Positions 38,554 through 48,000 of a DNA stretch of 64,000 nt are shown one piece after another. Every line of letters starts with the position of its first letter. The stretch's first letter is position 1. The position numbers were made by a program, and so were the translations under genes. The notes beneath the pieces were generated by a model that saw only the letters and a list, made by a program, of their open reading frames with translations, did no database searches and was not told where the DNA came from. The DNA comes from Acanthosoma haemorrhoidale (taxonomy: Eukaryota; Arthropoda; Insecta; Hemiptera; Acanthosomatidae): positions 86,201,189 to 86,265,188 of the forward strand of contig OV884009.1 in NCBI GenBank assembly GCA_930367205.1. The letters run 5' to 3'.

Positions 38554-38701
38554 TGTTGGGTTTTCGATAAAGTACTTAACACATTTACTGAGTACACCTT
38601 TTATTGAACACCACAATGCTTCATCTTCAACGCTAACTGATACACAACAACAACAAAAACTAGGAGTAGGTTCCCTTTAGTTACAAATCAGGGTTACAAC
38701 A
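38554..38701 (-). repeat. 3' LTR of gypsy element A (148 bp)
   Basis: The unit starts TGTTGGG and ends TTACAACA on the + strand, so it is bounded by TG and CA. The outer flank is GTTAC (38549-38553), repeated after the other end of the element at 41186-41190. On the internal side sits GGGGGAGAAG (- strand), a typical polypurine tract. In - orientation it holds an AATAAA signal. Its R-U5 half recurs at 39396-39473. Confidence 0.85.
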
Positions 38702-38761
38702 GCTTCTCCCCCACAAAAAAAAAACATAAATAAATATATAAAATCTTTAAGAAACATTTTA

Positions 38762-39271
38762 CTAGTATGTTAAATAATCCTGTAGGTAATCTGGCCGTCT
38801 ATTTATTCTATCGGATTTTCTGAACTGTGTTTCATGGTCTGGTTCTGGTATAAAGTCTGGAGCATTTATAGATTCTGGTTCTGGTGTTGCTTCTGTTTCT
38901 GGTACAGATTCTGGTTCTGGTATAGATTATGGTTCTAGTGTTGCTTCTGTTTCTGGTATAGATTCTGGTTCTGGTATAGACTGTGGTACGGGTATTGCTC
39001 TTGGCTGATGAGACTCATATTCGTGTCTCTTTTTATGTTGTGGTGATGATATCTGGTAAAGGTTCTTTGAATGCGACCTTTTTAGCTCCCAATCTTTTAA
39101 GTTGGTCAATGTGCCGTTATATTTTTCTCTCTCCATCAAGCTGTACCATGCATGTAATGAAGGCCTCCCAGCTTTTCGGTGATTGTTCCTGGTCTCCATT
39201 CCACCTTGTTGTTGATAAAATATCTGGTATTCACCCTCTCCCCTACTTGGAGAGATCTGGTCCGTGGCAGG
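38762..39271 (-). pseudogene. Element A integrase C-terminus and Pro/Glu repeat tail
   Basis: Continuing the integrase frame beyond the insert gives SLQVGERVNTRYFINNKVEW and RPGTITEKLGGLHYMHGTA. This is the SH3-like C-terminal fold of gypsy integrases, where a KVGD-V motif is followed by W-PG-I----G---Y-V. Next comes a repeated PEPESIPE / PETEATPE stretch (about 38860-39000), then FRKSDRINRRPDYLQDYLTY before TAG. An in-frame TAA interrupts the repeat and frames shift near 39130. The nucleotide repeat seen at 38860-39000 is this coding repeat, not an independent satellite. Confidence 0.72.
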
Positions 39272-39473
39272 GGGGTGCCTTACTTTAATACGTTAATACA
39301 CAAGGGGGGTGCCTGGTCACTTGTCACCAGGGCTAGGGTGACCAGGCACCCCCCTTGTGACGACCCGACACACCTCTTTTTACCTCGTCGCCAATTGTTG
39401 GGTTTTCGATAAAGTACTTAACACATTTACTGAGTACACCTTTTATTGAACACCACAATGCTTCATCTTCAAA
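39272..39473 (-). mobile_element. Inserted R-U5-PBS-leader fragment of a gypsy element
   Basis: These 202 bp interrupt the integrase frame of element A. The 21 bp AGAGATCTGGTCCGTGGCAG(G) occur on both sides (39251-39271 and 39474-39494). In - orientation the insert begins with the R region (TTGAAGATGAAGCATTGTGG), runs through an AATAAA to the LTR end CCCAACA, then the primer binding site ATTGGCGACGAGG, then a leader holding a perfect hairpin. It starts where a transcript would start and looks like the 5' piece of a retrotransposon RNA copied into DNA. Confidence 0.75.
39299..39359. repeat. Perfect 22-bp hairpin in a retrotransposon leader
   Basis: CACAAGGGGGGTGCCTGGTC plus AC at 39299-39320 is the exact reverse complement of 39338-39359, with a 17-base loop. 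It sits about 35 bases after the primer binding site of the inserted leader. Retroviral and retrotransposon leaders often carry dimerisation or packaging hairpins there. That role is inferred. Confidence 0.85.
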
Positions 39474-40663
39474 AGAGATCTGGTCCGTGGCAGGTTTACT
39501 TGATCAGATTTTGGCTCGTGAAAGGGTCGTAAGGCGTCTAATCTGGTTCTTATTTGCCGGTTCAGGTATTTCTCAGCTGGTGATGTTCCATCGACCAGTG
39601 GCGTTGCCCGATAGTGAAGAAGTATTTTCTCTATCTTTTGTTTTATAGGTAAGTTTTCTGCGCTCATAGTTTTTAGCCGGTTCTTTAACGTCTGCACAAT
39701 GCGCTCAGCCAAGCCATTTGTGGCTGGGTGCCCTGGTGCCGTGAATTTTTGCTTTATGCCATTTTCTCGGCAATCATTTTTGAAGGTTTCATTAGTGAAG
39801 ATAGATGCGTTATCTGATACTAGTACAAATGGATAGCCGCATGTTGAAAAAATTTCGTTTAATAATTCGATTGTACTAGTACTATTCGGTGCATTTTTGC
39901 AGATTTTTACTTCTGCCCATCGTGATTTTGCATTTTCACGGAGTTGCAGTTTGATAATAAAATCTGGTACACATCCAACTTTTTGGACAAAAATTTCAGG
40001 GAAAAGGAGTTCAATATCCGTTACGTTGTTAATTGATAATGGTTTCTGGAAAATGTTTACTGTTTTGTTATCTTTGTCTATGTCTTGTAAGTTCATTTGC
40101 AAGTGTCTAATCCACATTCGTCCCAGCAAGGGGGCATAACCATCAGGGACCACATAAAGGTCTTCATAAGATACAGTGTTCTTATATTCCACTTTTACTT
40201 TTGTTTTGCCGAGGGGTCGAAAAACGTTGTCTGTATAAGATTTAAAAGCGATATTTGAGGGTTGAAGTGGCTGTTTTATTTTTAATTGTTTGAATTGAGT
40301 TTCAGGTATGAGCGTGTAGCCAGCACCGGTATCAATTTCAAAACTTTGATACGTATTTTCGATTTTGATCGATACCTGGTATTTCCCCGAATCTTGTGAT
40401 AGCTTTGATATGGGGTGAAGATGGACAGGAAAAATTGTATTCATACTCCGGTCGGCATAATAGTTTGTTTGTGTCGCTGGTTCGTCAATTGATACTTTAT
40501 GCGTGGAGCTTTCTTGCTGCGTTTTTAACAGGGTTTTTATGCAAACTCCCGCTACGTGCCCAGTGCTGCCACAAGACGTACACGTTAGTTTAAAAGGTTT
40601 TAGTTGACAGTCCTTAGCCAAATGGTTTGTTTTTCCACACCGTAAGCAATGATTATATAATCC
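39443..40663 (-). CDS. Element A zinc-knuckle/protease/integrase open frame without RT
   Basis: An unbroken frame of about 406 codons; an ATG is lacking near its start, so it is probably a pseudogene segment. Its parts, in order, are two CCHC knuckles (CLRCGKTNHLAKDC and CTSCGSTGHVAGVC), and an aspartic protease with FEIDTGAGYTLIPE. Next come the LLGRMWI and FPEIFVQKVGCVPDF motifs that precede RT in this family. The frame then passes directly, at about 39925, from LQLRENAK into the integrase core (SRWAEVKICKNAPN). Integrase keeps the second Asp (LVSDN) and the Glu (GLAERIVQ) at D35E spacing but lacks the first Asp. The last 10 or so codons run into the inserted LTR fragment. RT and RNase H are deleted in frame. 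Confidence 0.75.
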   Translation of the reverse strand, partial: GLYNHCLRCGKTNHLAKDCQLKPFKLTCTSCGSTGHVAGVCIKTLLKTQQESSTHKVSIDEPATQTNYYADRSMNTIFPVHLHPISKLSQDSGKYQVSIKIENTYQSFEIDTGAGYTLIPETQFKQLKIKQPLQPSNIAFKSYTDNVFRPLGKTKVKVEYKNTVSYEDLYVVPDGYAPLLGRMWIRHLQMNLQDIDKDNKTVNIFQKPLSINNVTDIELLFPEIFVQKVGCVPDFIIKLQLRENAKSRWAEVKICKNAPNSTSTIELLNEIFSTCGYPFVLVSDNASIFTNETFKNDCRENGIKQKFTAPGHPATNGLAERIVQTLKNRLKTMSAENLPIKQKIEKILLHYRATPLVDGTSPAEKYLNRQIRTRLDALRPFHEPKSDQVNLPRTRSLLKMKHCGVQ

Positions 40664-41068
40664 TCATCTTTTTAAGTCCACACGACCGCTTGATTGTGAT
40701 CTGGTACGCTGATTTCGATTTCGAGTATCTGTGTTCTCCCTTCTGTACCTGTTGGAGGTAGATGCTTGATTTGTATAATTGATTGAAAAAGACTGCGTAT
40801 TAGCTGACTCACGGCTATTTGCTTTTCATGCTTCGAGTGCGATAGCTTTTTTTATAATATCCGTAAATTCACCTGTATCAGATTCTAAAATCTTTTCTCG
40901 AATACTATTATCATTAATTCCACGAATAAACTGCGCTCTTAGGAAAATGTCTGCAGCGGACACCTTAAGTTTACATGTACATTTTACGTTAAAATCACAA
41001 TCAGAAAGGTCACGTCGTAGCGATGCGATATAATCAGAAATTGTCTCATTTTCTTTTTGGTAGAACTT
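40664..41068 (-). pseudogene. Element A gag remnant
   Basis: The - strand reads YQKENETISDYIASLRRDLS, then FNVKCTCKLKVSAADIFLRA, then QFIRGINDNSIREKILESDT. These align with the gag of the + strand element at 42219-42857 (QSISDFVASLKGKLKGC and AQFIRGLKDNWIREQIL). The N-terminal half is absent. Two in-frame TGA stops (after ALEA and after DLKR) separate it from the knuckle/protease frame. Both could have come from CGA codons. Confidence 0.7.
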
Positions 41069-41185
41069 TTATCAACAACAATCTTTATTGTGCAATAATT
41101 ACAATCTGCCTTTTATAAGGCTAACTGATACACAACAACAATCAGGGGTAGGTTCCCTAGTTGGTTACAAATCAGGGTTACAACA
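41069..41185 (-). repeat. Partial 5' LTR of gypsy element A
   Basis: The outer 66 bp (41120-41185, ending GGGTTACAACA) match the U3 part of the 3' LTR at 38632-38701, apart from small indels. The inner part (41069-41119) does not match. In - orientation it reads CTTATAAAAGGCAG, a TATA-like box, and later CAATAAAG. GTTAC follows at 41186-41190. No primer binding site remains between it and gag. Confidence 0.65.
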
Positions 41186-41240
41186 GTTACCCCAGTGAGC
41201 TGCCCAACCTTGTGTGTCGAATTTACTATTACTGACGGGT

Positions 41241-41600
41241 CCGTGTTCATGGGTGCCAGTTGAGTAATAACAGCTCAGATCACTCGTTTTAAAAAAATGT
41301 ATTATGTAACAGGGATTGATCCTAACTAGACGACAGTGAGTGGAGTGGGTAGGAAACAGCTTTTATTTTATTACAGGGTATTTATACAAACTAGGAAAGG
41401 AAGTGAAGTTATGGGAGATAATACGAAGTTATTTCCCAACATTACATAACTATTATTGTTGATCTCTGATCCAGCGTTGATTGATCAATAATCGCAAGTT
41501 ATCATCAAATGAAGGAGGTTCTCCTATTAATTTTAAATTATATTCGGGGCAGGCTCTGGTTCGTTTGGCCTTAGAAACGTTTTTCCTAACCCGTGGTACA
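41241..41600 (-). repeat. Probable 5' LTR and primer site of the older gypsy element C
   Basis: In - orientation there is GTTTGTATAAATACCCTG (TATA-like), then AATAAAATAAAAG (polyadenylation-like), then about 120 bases to TTATTACTCAAC. This is followed at 41258 by TGGCACCCATGAACACGG, which resembles the TGGCGCCCAACG primer site of errantiviruses. The leader that follows is cut at 41190 by element A and resumes at 38553, leading to the gag at 38319. The upper border of the LTR is unknown and no 3' partner was found. Confidence 0.4.
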
Positions 41601-41906
41601 CTGTTTTAGTTCTAGATTTTCCCGTTTTAGTGGATCTTTGGCATTGTCTTCTAAATGATATACATTGTTGCTCCTAACGGTCCTCATTGATACTGTGTTT
41701 TAAGAATGTAGATCGAATGTTTCTGATGGAAAATAGGAAGCTTGTTGTAGTGAAACCGTTATCAATAACTATAAGTTTGGTTAACTGTTATAATGCAGGA
41801 AGAGGAGAAAATTGTATCTCAATTATTTTATTATTTATTTTGTACATTATATATTTTTTTGAGGTTTTGAAATTTAAAAAAATAATAGCTGTTATAAATA
41901 ACAGTC

Positions 41907-42061
41907 TGTTACGATACACCTGGCATGTGTTCAAGGGTTTAGTTTGAGCGTATGCGTACTGTTTTCAATACCTATGTCTCATGTATTGTGTAAATAAATT
42001 ATATTGCGTAGTCCAATTAAATACGAAAATGTGTCTCATTATTCGGCCCCTTGTCACAACA
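41907..42061 (+). repeat. 5' LTR of gypsy element B (155 bp)
   Basis: The unit starts TGTTACGATACACC and ends CCCCTTGTCACAACA, with TG/CA borders. It contains AATAAA at about 41993. Its length matches the 148-bp LTR of element A. Immediately after it comes AGTTGGCGACGAGGATAAAA, the same primer binding site as in the insert at 39272-39473. The 3' LTR is missing, so the left border rests on the TG start and the expected size. Confidence 0.7.
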
Positions 42062-42218
42062 AGTTGGCGACGAGGATAAAAGTACAAAACATTGGGAAAA
42101 TTGAGTGCCACTAACAATACTATAGCCGCTAAAAGGTATTTTATTTTTTTACTAATCGTTATATGCCTGATTTAAACAAGCAAATCAAGTCACACTGAAT
42201 TCAGAACAGTTTGAGAAG

Positions 42219-42857
42219 TTGATGTTAGTTTTGTCATCTGCTCTGGGAAGTCAACAAATCACACCAGCATTACCACTAATACCATTTGAAAACTATGACC
42301 CCAAAACTGAACAGTTTTCGTCATACATGGAGCGTTTTGACAACTATTGTGATCTCAAAAACGTCACTGATGATACAAAAAAGGTTCAACTTTTGCGTTC
42401 ATCGATTGGGAAAGAACATTATAACAACTTAGCTGCTTTTCTGGGACTAGATGATCCTATCAAGGAAATCAACTTCATAACCTTGAAGTGCCATTTCGAA
42501 AAAATGCTGTCTCCATTAGTCTCAACCGTCGTCTCACAGCACTACTTCCTCAGCATCACTCAGCAGCCACATCAATCAATTTCGGATTTCGTCGCATCCC
42601 TGAAGGGAAAGTTGAAGGGCTGTGATTTTTACACAACCTGTCCCAGTGCCACCTGTAAAAAGAGGTTCTCAATAGCTCAAATATTCCACCGTGCTCAGTT
42701 TATCAGGGGCCTGAAGGACAATTGGATACGCGAACAGATCCTTAAAGATACAACCCTCAAGGATTTTGATGGATTCGTAACGAAGGCTACAGCACTAGAA
42801 GTATCTCGATTCGAGTCGGGTCAATTGAATAAGCTATCTGAGAAGCCGCCGGATTAA
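42219..42857 (+). pseudogene. Element B gag
   Basis: The frame reads LPLIPFENYDPKTEQFSSYM, then FDNYCDLKNVTDDTKKVQLL, a typical arthropod gypsy gag (FD-Y-P--E-W--Y--R). It goes on with ISDFVASLKGKLKGCDFYTT and RAQFIRGLKDNWIREQIL. The frame is open upstream to 42171 (KQANQVTLNSEQFEKL); an ATG at 42163 is one base out of frame with it, so the start is probably frameshifted. It ends at TAA 42855-42857, just before an Arg/Ser/Gln-rich linker. Confidence 0.8.
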
Positions 42858-43531
42858 GTTACAGACGCTAACAAGATTGATCGTCGTCAAGAAAGAAATA
42901 GTCGCAGCCGCCAGCGTTCTTGGTCTCAAGACAATCGTCGTCAGTCCAGCTTTCGTCCGCATCATCGTTCTCAGTCCCGCAGCACCAGAAGTCGTGTGGA
43001 TTATCGATCATTAGGTCTCGATGGCTTTGTCTCAACTGTGGTCGCTCAAACCATAAATCGCGTGATTGCAGAACAGAGCGTAAATTCATGAAGTGCCACT
43101 CTTGTGGAAAAATCGGTCATGTCACGAAAGTTTGTATCACCACCCTGCTCCGGAAATCGAAGACCAAGAAGCTGTCAACTCAATATCTTCAAGAGGACGA
43201 GGAACATCACCCCAACAACGAATATGATATCGTTCGGATTGAAACCGTCGAGGATCTGTATGAGGTTGGACCTGACACCAATAAATACATCGTCACAGTC
43301 ACTCTCAACTACAAGCCGCAATCGTTTGAAGTGGATTCAGGTGCACGTTTCGCCTTGATCTCAGAAACTGCTTTCAAGAAACTTAAACTCAACGTACCGC
43401 TGCAACCGACTCCAGTCTCTTTCCACTCTTACTCAGATCACCTCATCAAGCCTAAAGGTAAAGTGACCGTCAGTCGCATACAAAGGGAATTCAATGGAAG
43501 CCGATTTATTCATAGTGCCATCAGGACATGA
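42858..43531 (+). pseudogene. Element B nucleocapsid and protease region
   Basis: After an Arg/Ser-rich linker, the frame carries two CCHC zinc knuckles, CLNCGRSNHKSRDC and CHSCGKIGHVTKVC. The retropepsin-like protease core follows, with FEVDSGARFALISE. Active-site D-S-G is present but the next residue is Ala followed by Arg, where the sister element has DTGAGYTLIPE. A frameshift near 43490 passes to the frame that begins MEADLFIVPSGHDALLGRMW. Confidence 0.78.
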
Positions 43532-44391
43532 CGCTTTGCTTGGACGCATGTGGATTCGTAGTCTCGGGATCAGCCTCAATGAAATTGATAGCCACAAAAA
43601 CTTAGCTCTCCGTCCAGTTGATATCAATGCAGTCACTTCGCTCGAAGACAACTTCAGGAAATACGAAGACATTTTCGAAGAAAGGATCGGGTGTGTTCCG
43701 AACGTCGAAGTTAAGCTTCAACTTAGAGAAGGGGTGAAACCAGTTTTCGTCCGTGAACGGGATGTTCTGTTTGCAATGCGAGAGCGAGTTGAGAAAGAGT
43801 TAGCCACGCTAGAGTCTCAAGGAGTCATTAGTCCCGTTGCATCAAGCGATTGGGGATCGTCACTCGTTGTTATAGCTAAGCCTGATGGTGGTGTAAGGCT
43901 ATGTGTGGATTATAAGTCCGGGGTGAACTCCAGACTCGTTGCCTCGAAATCACCCTATCCGCAGAATAGATGAGGTTCTACATAGTCTCAGAGATTCTAA
44001 GTATTTTTGTAAATTGGACTTACACAAGGCATATTTGCATTTGCGGGTCGATGAAGAAGGGAGCAAGATACAAACGATTTCAAAGCATAAGAGTACGTTC
44101 AAAATGAATCGCCTCAGTTTCGGAACTAAGACCGCTCCAGCAGAATTCAACCGGATCCTGAGTCAATTGCTGAACGGCCTACCAAAGGTCGAGGCATACT
44201 TCGATGACATCATCTGTCATGGCTTAGATCTCGAAGAATGCTCCAGAACTCTCATCGCATGTTCGGAAAGACTCAAAGAACATGATCTCCATCTCAATCG
44301 AGCTAAATGCTCATTCTTCAAGGAAAGCATAAATTACCTCGGTCATGCAGTGTCACACAATCAAATTCAGAAGTGCCCAGCTAAGGTTTAA
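43494..44391 (+). pseudogene. Element B reverse transcriptase
   Basis: The first frame (43494-43973) holds the linker LLGRMWIRSL and the RT start: LESQGVISPVASSDWGSSLV, then KPDGGVRLCVDYK. A frameshift near 43960 leads to the second frame (43939-44391), with DLHKAYLHLRV, RLSFGTKTAPAEFNRIL and the catalytic box AYFDDIICHG. The YxDD motif is therefore present as YFDD. NYLGHAVSHNQI marks the end of the palm/thumb. A single TAA at 44389 precedes RNase H in the same frame. Confidence 0.85.
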
Positions 44392-44403
44392 GCAGTTTCT
44401 CGG

Positions 44404-44950
44404 ATGCCGCGACCAAAGAATGTGGATGAATTGAGGAGATTCCTTGGCTTAATCACGTATTATTCCAAATTCATCCCAGATTTCTCTTCGAAGTCCTGCC
44501 CGCTACGCTGCTTACTCAGGAAGGGTGAACGATTCTTTTGGCCTGCAGCTGCTGAGGCCTCCTTCCGGAATCTCAAGACAGAGTTGTGCTCAGACAAAGT
44601 GCTCATCCCGTTTGACCCTTCAAAACAGGTTATTCTCACAACTGATGCCTCGCCAACCGGGATAGCCGCAGTACTTAGTCATGAAATTGATGGTCACGAG
44701 CGTCTAATCGCCTACGCCTCACGAGCTCTGACGCAGACTGAGTCAAACTACAGCCAGCTCGACAGAGAAGCCCTGGCTATCGTATATGCCGCAACACACT
44801 TCTTTAACTACCTACTCCGCAAACGTTTCGTTCTCAACACAGAAAATGAGCCGCTTTCGAGGATTTTTCATCCAGACCGGACACTGTCGCAGATGACCTC
44901 TTCGCGTTTACTGAGGTATGCCTCTTTTCTCAGTGGGCTTGGGACAGTTC
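44404..44950 (+). pseudogene. Element B RNase H region, truncated
   Basis: It continues the RT frame after 12 bases. RPKNVDELRRFLGLITYYSK and IPDFSSKSCPL form the RT-RNase H connection. RNase H follows with LTTDASPTGIAAVLS (first Asp), LDREALAIVYAATHF (Glu) and LNTENEPL, where active copies have TDH-PL. The last motif is thus altered. Family similarity ends at LLRYASFLSG; the downstream codons to 45093 look unrelated. Confidence 0.82.
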
Positions 44951-45099
44951 AGCTCGAAATGTCTTGGGGGTTAGCCCGCGCAGGTATCTCTATTTCACTT
45001 TTAATTCTAATTGAAAATCTATGTAAACAAAAGCCAGTAAGATTTAAGATAATAATCCAATATGTCAGAGTGACACCAAAATCAATGTTCTAGGATCAA

Positions 45100-48000
45100 A
45101 ATTAATTTAACATAAAACTATTCATAACACGAGATACGACAAGTTCATCTGCCTTCCAAGATTATAATTGTCACTAATCAACCTTTCTCTAGCCTATGGT
45201 GCAGTGCTATAAATCTATTACCATCTGTAGTAGCTAATTTCAATGATTAGTCTTAGGGTATAAGCTCTGTTTTCGACAGTTACTTTGTAACAAATAAACA
45301 AACATAATAATGAAATAGAACAATACAAAATTATAAAGCATATTAATGAAGCTAACACTATCACATAATAATAATATACAAGAGTACAGTACATAGACTT
45401 TATGTCCCTTTGTAGTTGGATACATAAGATTGTGTTATACTCAGAGCAAGAACCACTTGCAGACCTGAGGGATAGAAAAGTGAAATCGTTATTGTTATTT
45501 GCTTGATAAGACTCTCTTTGCAAGTTGAATACAATACGGCGATATATATTCAACGCAATAATTTGAGTGCTATTTTGAACAACTGGATTCTAAATGCAGT
45601 TAGCCAGGACACAAACTAACTGATGATAAATGACCGGTGGAATCGCTGCAGAAGTAGCATTGAGGCCCCAGCCTGAACACAGGCACTATTGGTCAAGGCC
45701 TGAAATAGTGAAGAAGCACTAATCATGAGCAGTGATTGTCCTCTGGGCCAACTTCAGCAGAGAGAACAATGGTACAGCATATTGGGTCCTCAACAGGCTA
45801 CCATAGTACCAGTTACATATCGGCTTTTGGAGCTGCTCTTGATCTGGAGAATGGTTGTATTTTGAATTGATAATTACTTTTTGACTTCTGCAATATCACT
45901 GTTTTTAAATTAACTGTTAATAATTGTTAGCCGTTAAAGAAAGCAGTGAGATTAGAGACGCAACTGATATCAATTACTAAATTATTAATAAAAAATCCAT
46001 ATATATTAAATATTAGTAAAATACAATGACATAAAGCTCTCTAAAAATATAGTGGATAATACTGGGAATGGATATTAAACAAACATGAACTTCAAAGACC
46101 TCTGTAATAACTTGAACTTACTTTATATAAGAAATATTTATTAACTAAATTTAAGCCATTGAGAAACAAATTAATCAACTCTAGGTGGATATTTGGAAGT
46201 GAACCAAACGACATTTTAAAATTATCAAAAAATTGCACGATTGCAAACACAAGTTGTGTAAATGGAAATAACTACAAAACCTCATATCCTGCTGGAGAAT
46301 AATATTAGCAAGTTTTGGGAGTTAGACAAAATTCACTGATCAATGTGAGCCCCACATTGTTTCATGAATCAGTTAGTAACTGTGAATCTTACCCAATAAA
46401 TGATTATTCTACATTGTTCATTTGAACTTTTGACAAGTTTAAATAGCTGAATGTTAAGCAAAACGAAGCAATGCAAATAATGACAAATCAACGCAGCAAT
46501 ACACTACATATATATGTACTTAAATGTGATTTGTCAGTAATCAGGTGGTATTGTGATTGATTATTGTTTTTTCTACTGTGAAATCAAAGGAATTTTAGTG
46601 AATATCCTTAAGAACGGGATTTCCCTTAAATTGATATAACTAGGTAAGAAATGGGTTTTAGATTGCTTATTTGTGGAAATAAGCGATCTCAGAAACATTT
46701 TAAAATGTTAGCTGGTAAGGCAGCTAAATAAAAAAAAAGAGAACATTTAACAATTCACAATTAAATGTCAGATCTGTGAGCATGGGTAAAGTGGCTTCGT
46801 GGGGTCAACGGGATAATTGGAACAAAAAACCTAGCCAAATAGTAGAGGCTCAGATGACTGAAAAGACTTAGAGATAAAAGCTGTATCACTGCGTGACTAA
46901 AACAAACAGTTAACTCGTGTTATAAAATTAGTATGTCAGTTAAGAAACAATCTATATGTGAAATTGGAGAAAACAATCTCAAGACAATTTCTTATGTACA
47001 TAATTAAATCTATGATAAATGAACTAGAAGTGAGATCCTTCAAATTTTCTAGAACTTAAAGCTCATTTAAACTCTACTTGTAATATGGCAACTGGTTCTT
47101 TTTTCTCCATATCCTTCTTTTAGTATATTTTTAAGTGGTTATGAAATACATGCTTTAAAAAAGGGGCATGTTACCAATTCTTTAGCAAATAAGATTACAA
47201 TAAAATATATTATGAAGGTACATCAAAAGCAAAATTGGTAATGAAATTTAAGGTCAAATTGGTAATGAAATTTAAGGTCAATAGGGTTACTATTTACAAT
47301 TTAAAAAAATAAATTTTAGGAACTTGTTGCTTCCATTGAACAAGGTCTCAGTGGTAGACAGAAATATATTGACTAAGTATTAATTGATGTGACTGTTGCT
47401 GCAATGACACTCTTGCTATCTACAACAACTTTCGGTAATAAAGTATACACTAAAGTTATTTAAAGCTACCACACTTGATAGTTATAAAATCCTTTTGAAA
47501 CTAATAATTCATCTTGCAAATGAAAAAAAAAAAATGTACCTTATAATTCAATAAAACACTTAGGATCATACAATAATCAGAACTGATTGTTTCTAGAATT
47601 TATGAAAAAGCTTATTGCACTTGTTTATTTACAATTTACACTAGGATGGTGTTCTAATGAAATTAAATAAACTTATACAAACATTTCATGGTTTAACATA
47701 ACAATATCAATTGATAGCCATGTTTCAATAAGGTGGATTAAATTAATTTTACAAACACAAAATAATTAGCAAATCCTTATATTGAGAAAAGCAGTTTGAA
47801 ATATACAAGGATCAACCTAGGCATGATACGGATAGCCCAGAATAACTTACAATTTTCTAACAAAAAATAACTGATATGAATTTATAAATAAAATAAATCA
47901 ACTACAGCAATACATACATACACGCACACATGTGCACACACCCAAATACTTACATATAACAACACACACATGTGTATGCACATCCACAAGTACACATGTG

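Larger units (their letters stand above)
38554..41185 (-). mobile_element. Gypsy-type LTR retrotransposon A, RT-deleted, nested
   Basis: The order in - orientation is: partial 5' LTR (41069-41185), truncated gag, two CCHC knuckles, protease, integrase catalytic part, a foreign 202-bp insert (39272-39473), integrase C-terminus, a Pro/Glu repeat tail, stop at 38762, polypurine tract, 3' LTR (38554-38701). The five-base flanks GTTAC on both sides mark the insertion. All of the reverse transcriptase and RNase H, the first integrase Asp, the primer site and the gag start are missing. The host sequence on both sides looks like the leader of another LTR element. Confidence 0.82.
41907..44950 (+). 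mobile_element. Gypsy-type LTR retrotransposon B, truncated after RNase H
   Basis: In order: 5' LTR, primer binding site (42064-42074), gag, CCHC knuckles, protease, reverse transcriptase and RNase H. The gag, knuckles and protease are clearly related to element A, but B runs on the opposite strand. Similarity stops near 44940 just after LLRYASFLSG. No integrase or 3' LTR follows. One or more frameshifts each affect gag/knuckle, protease/RT and mid-RT, and there is one in-frame stop before RNase H. It cannot move by itself. Confidence 0.85.

Noticed and set aside
38860..39000. Minisatellite-like TCTGGTTCTGGT repeats
   Set aside because: On the - strand they encode Pro-Glu repeats in the tail of the element A polyprotein, in frame with the integrase C-terminus, so they are part of that element.
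40779..41033. 84-codon + strand open frame
   Set aside because: It is the antisense shadow of the element A gag, whose - strand reading matches the related gag at 42219-42857.
45590..45860. GC-richer block resembling an exon
   Set aside because: No splice-consistent frame and no known protein similarity; more likely an old repeat.
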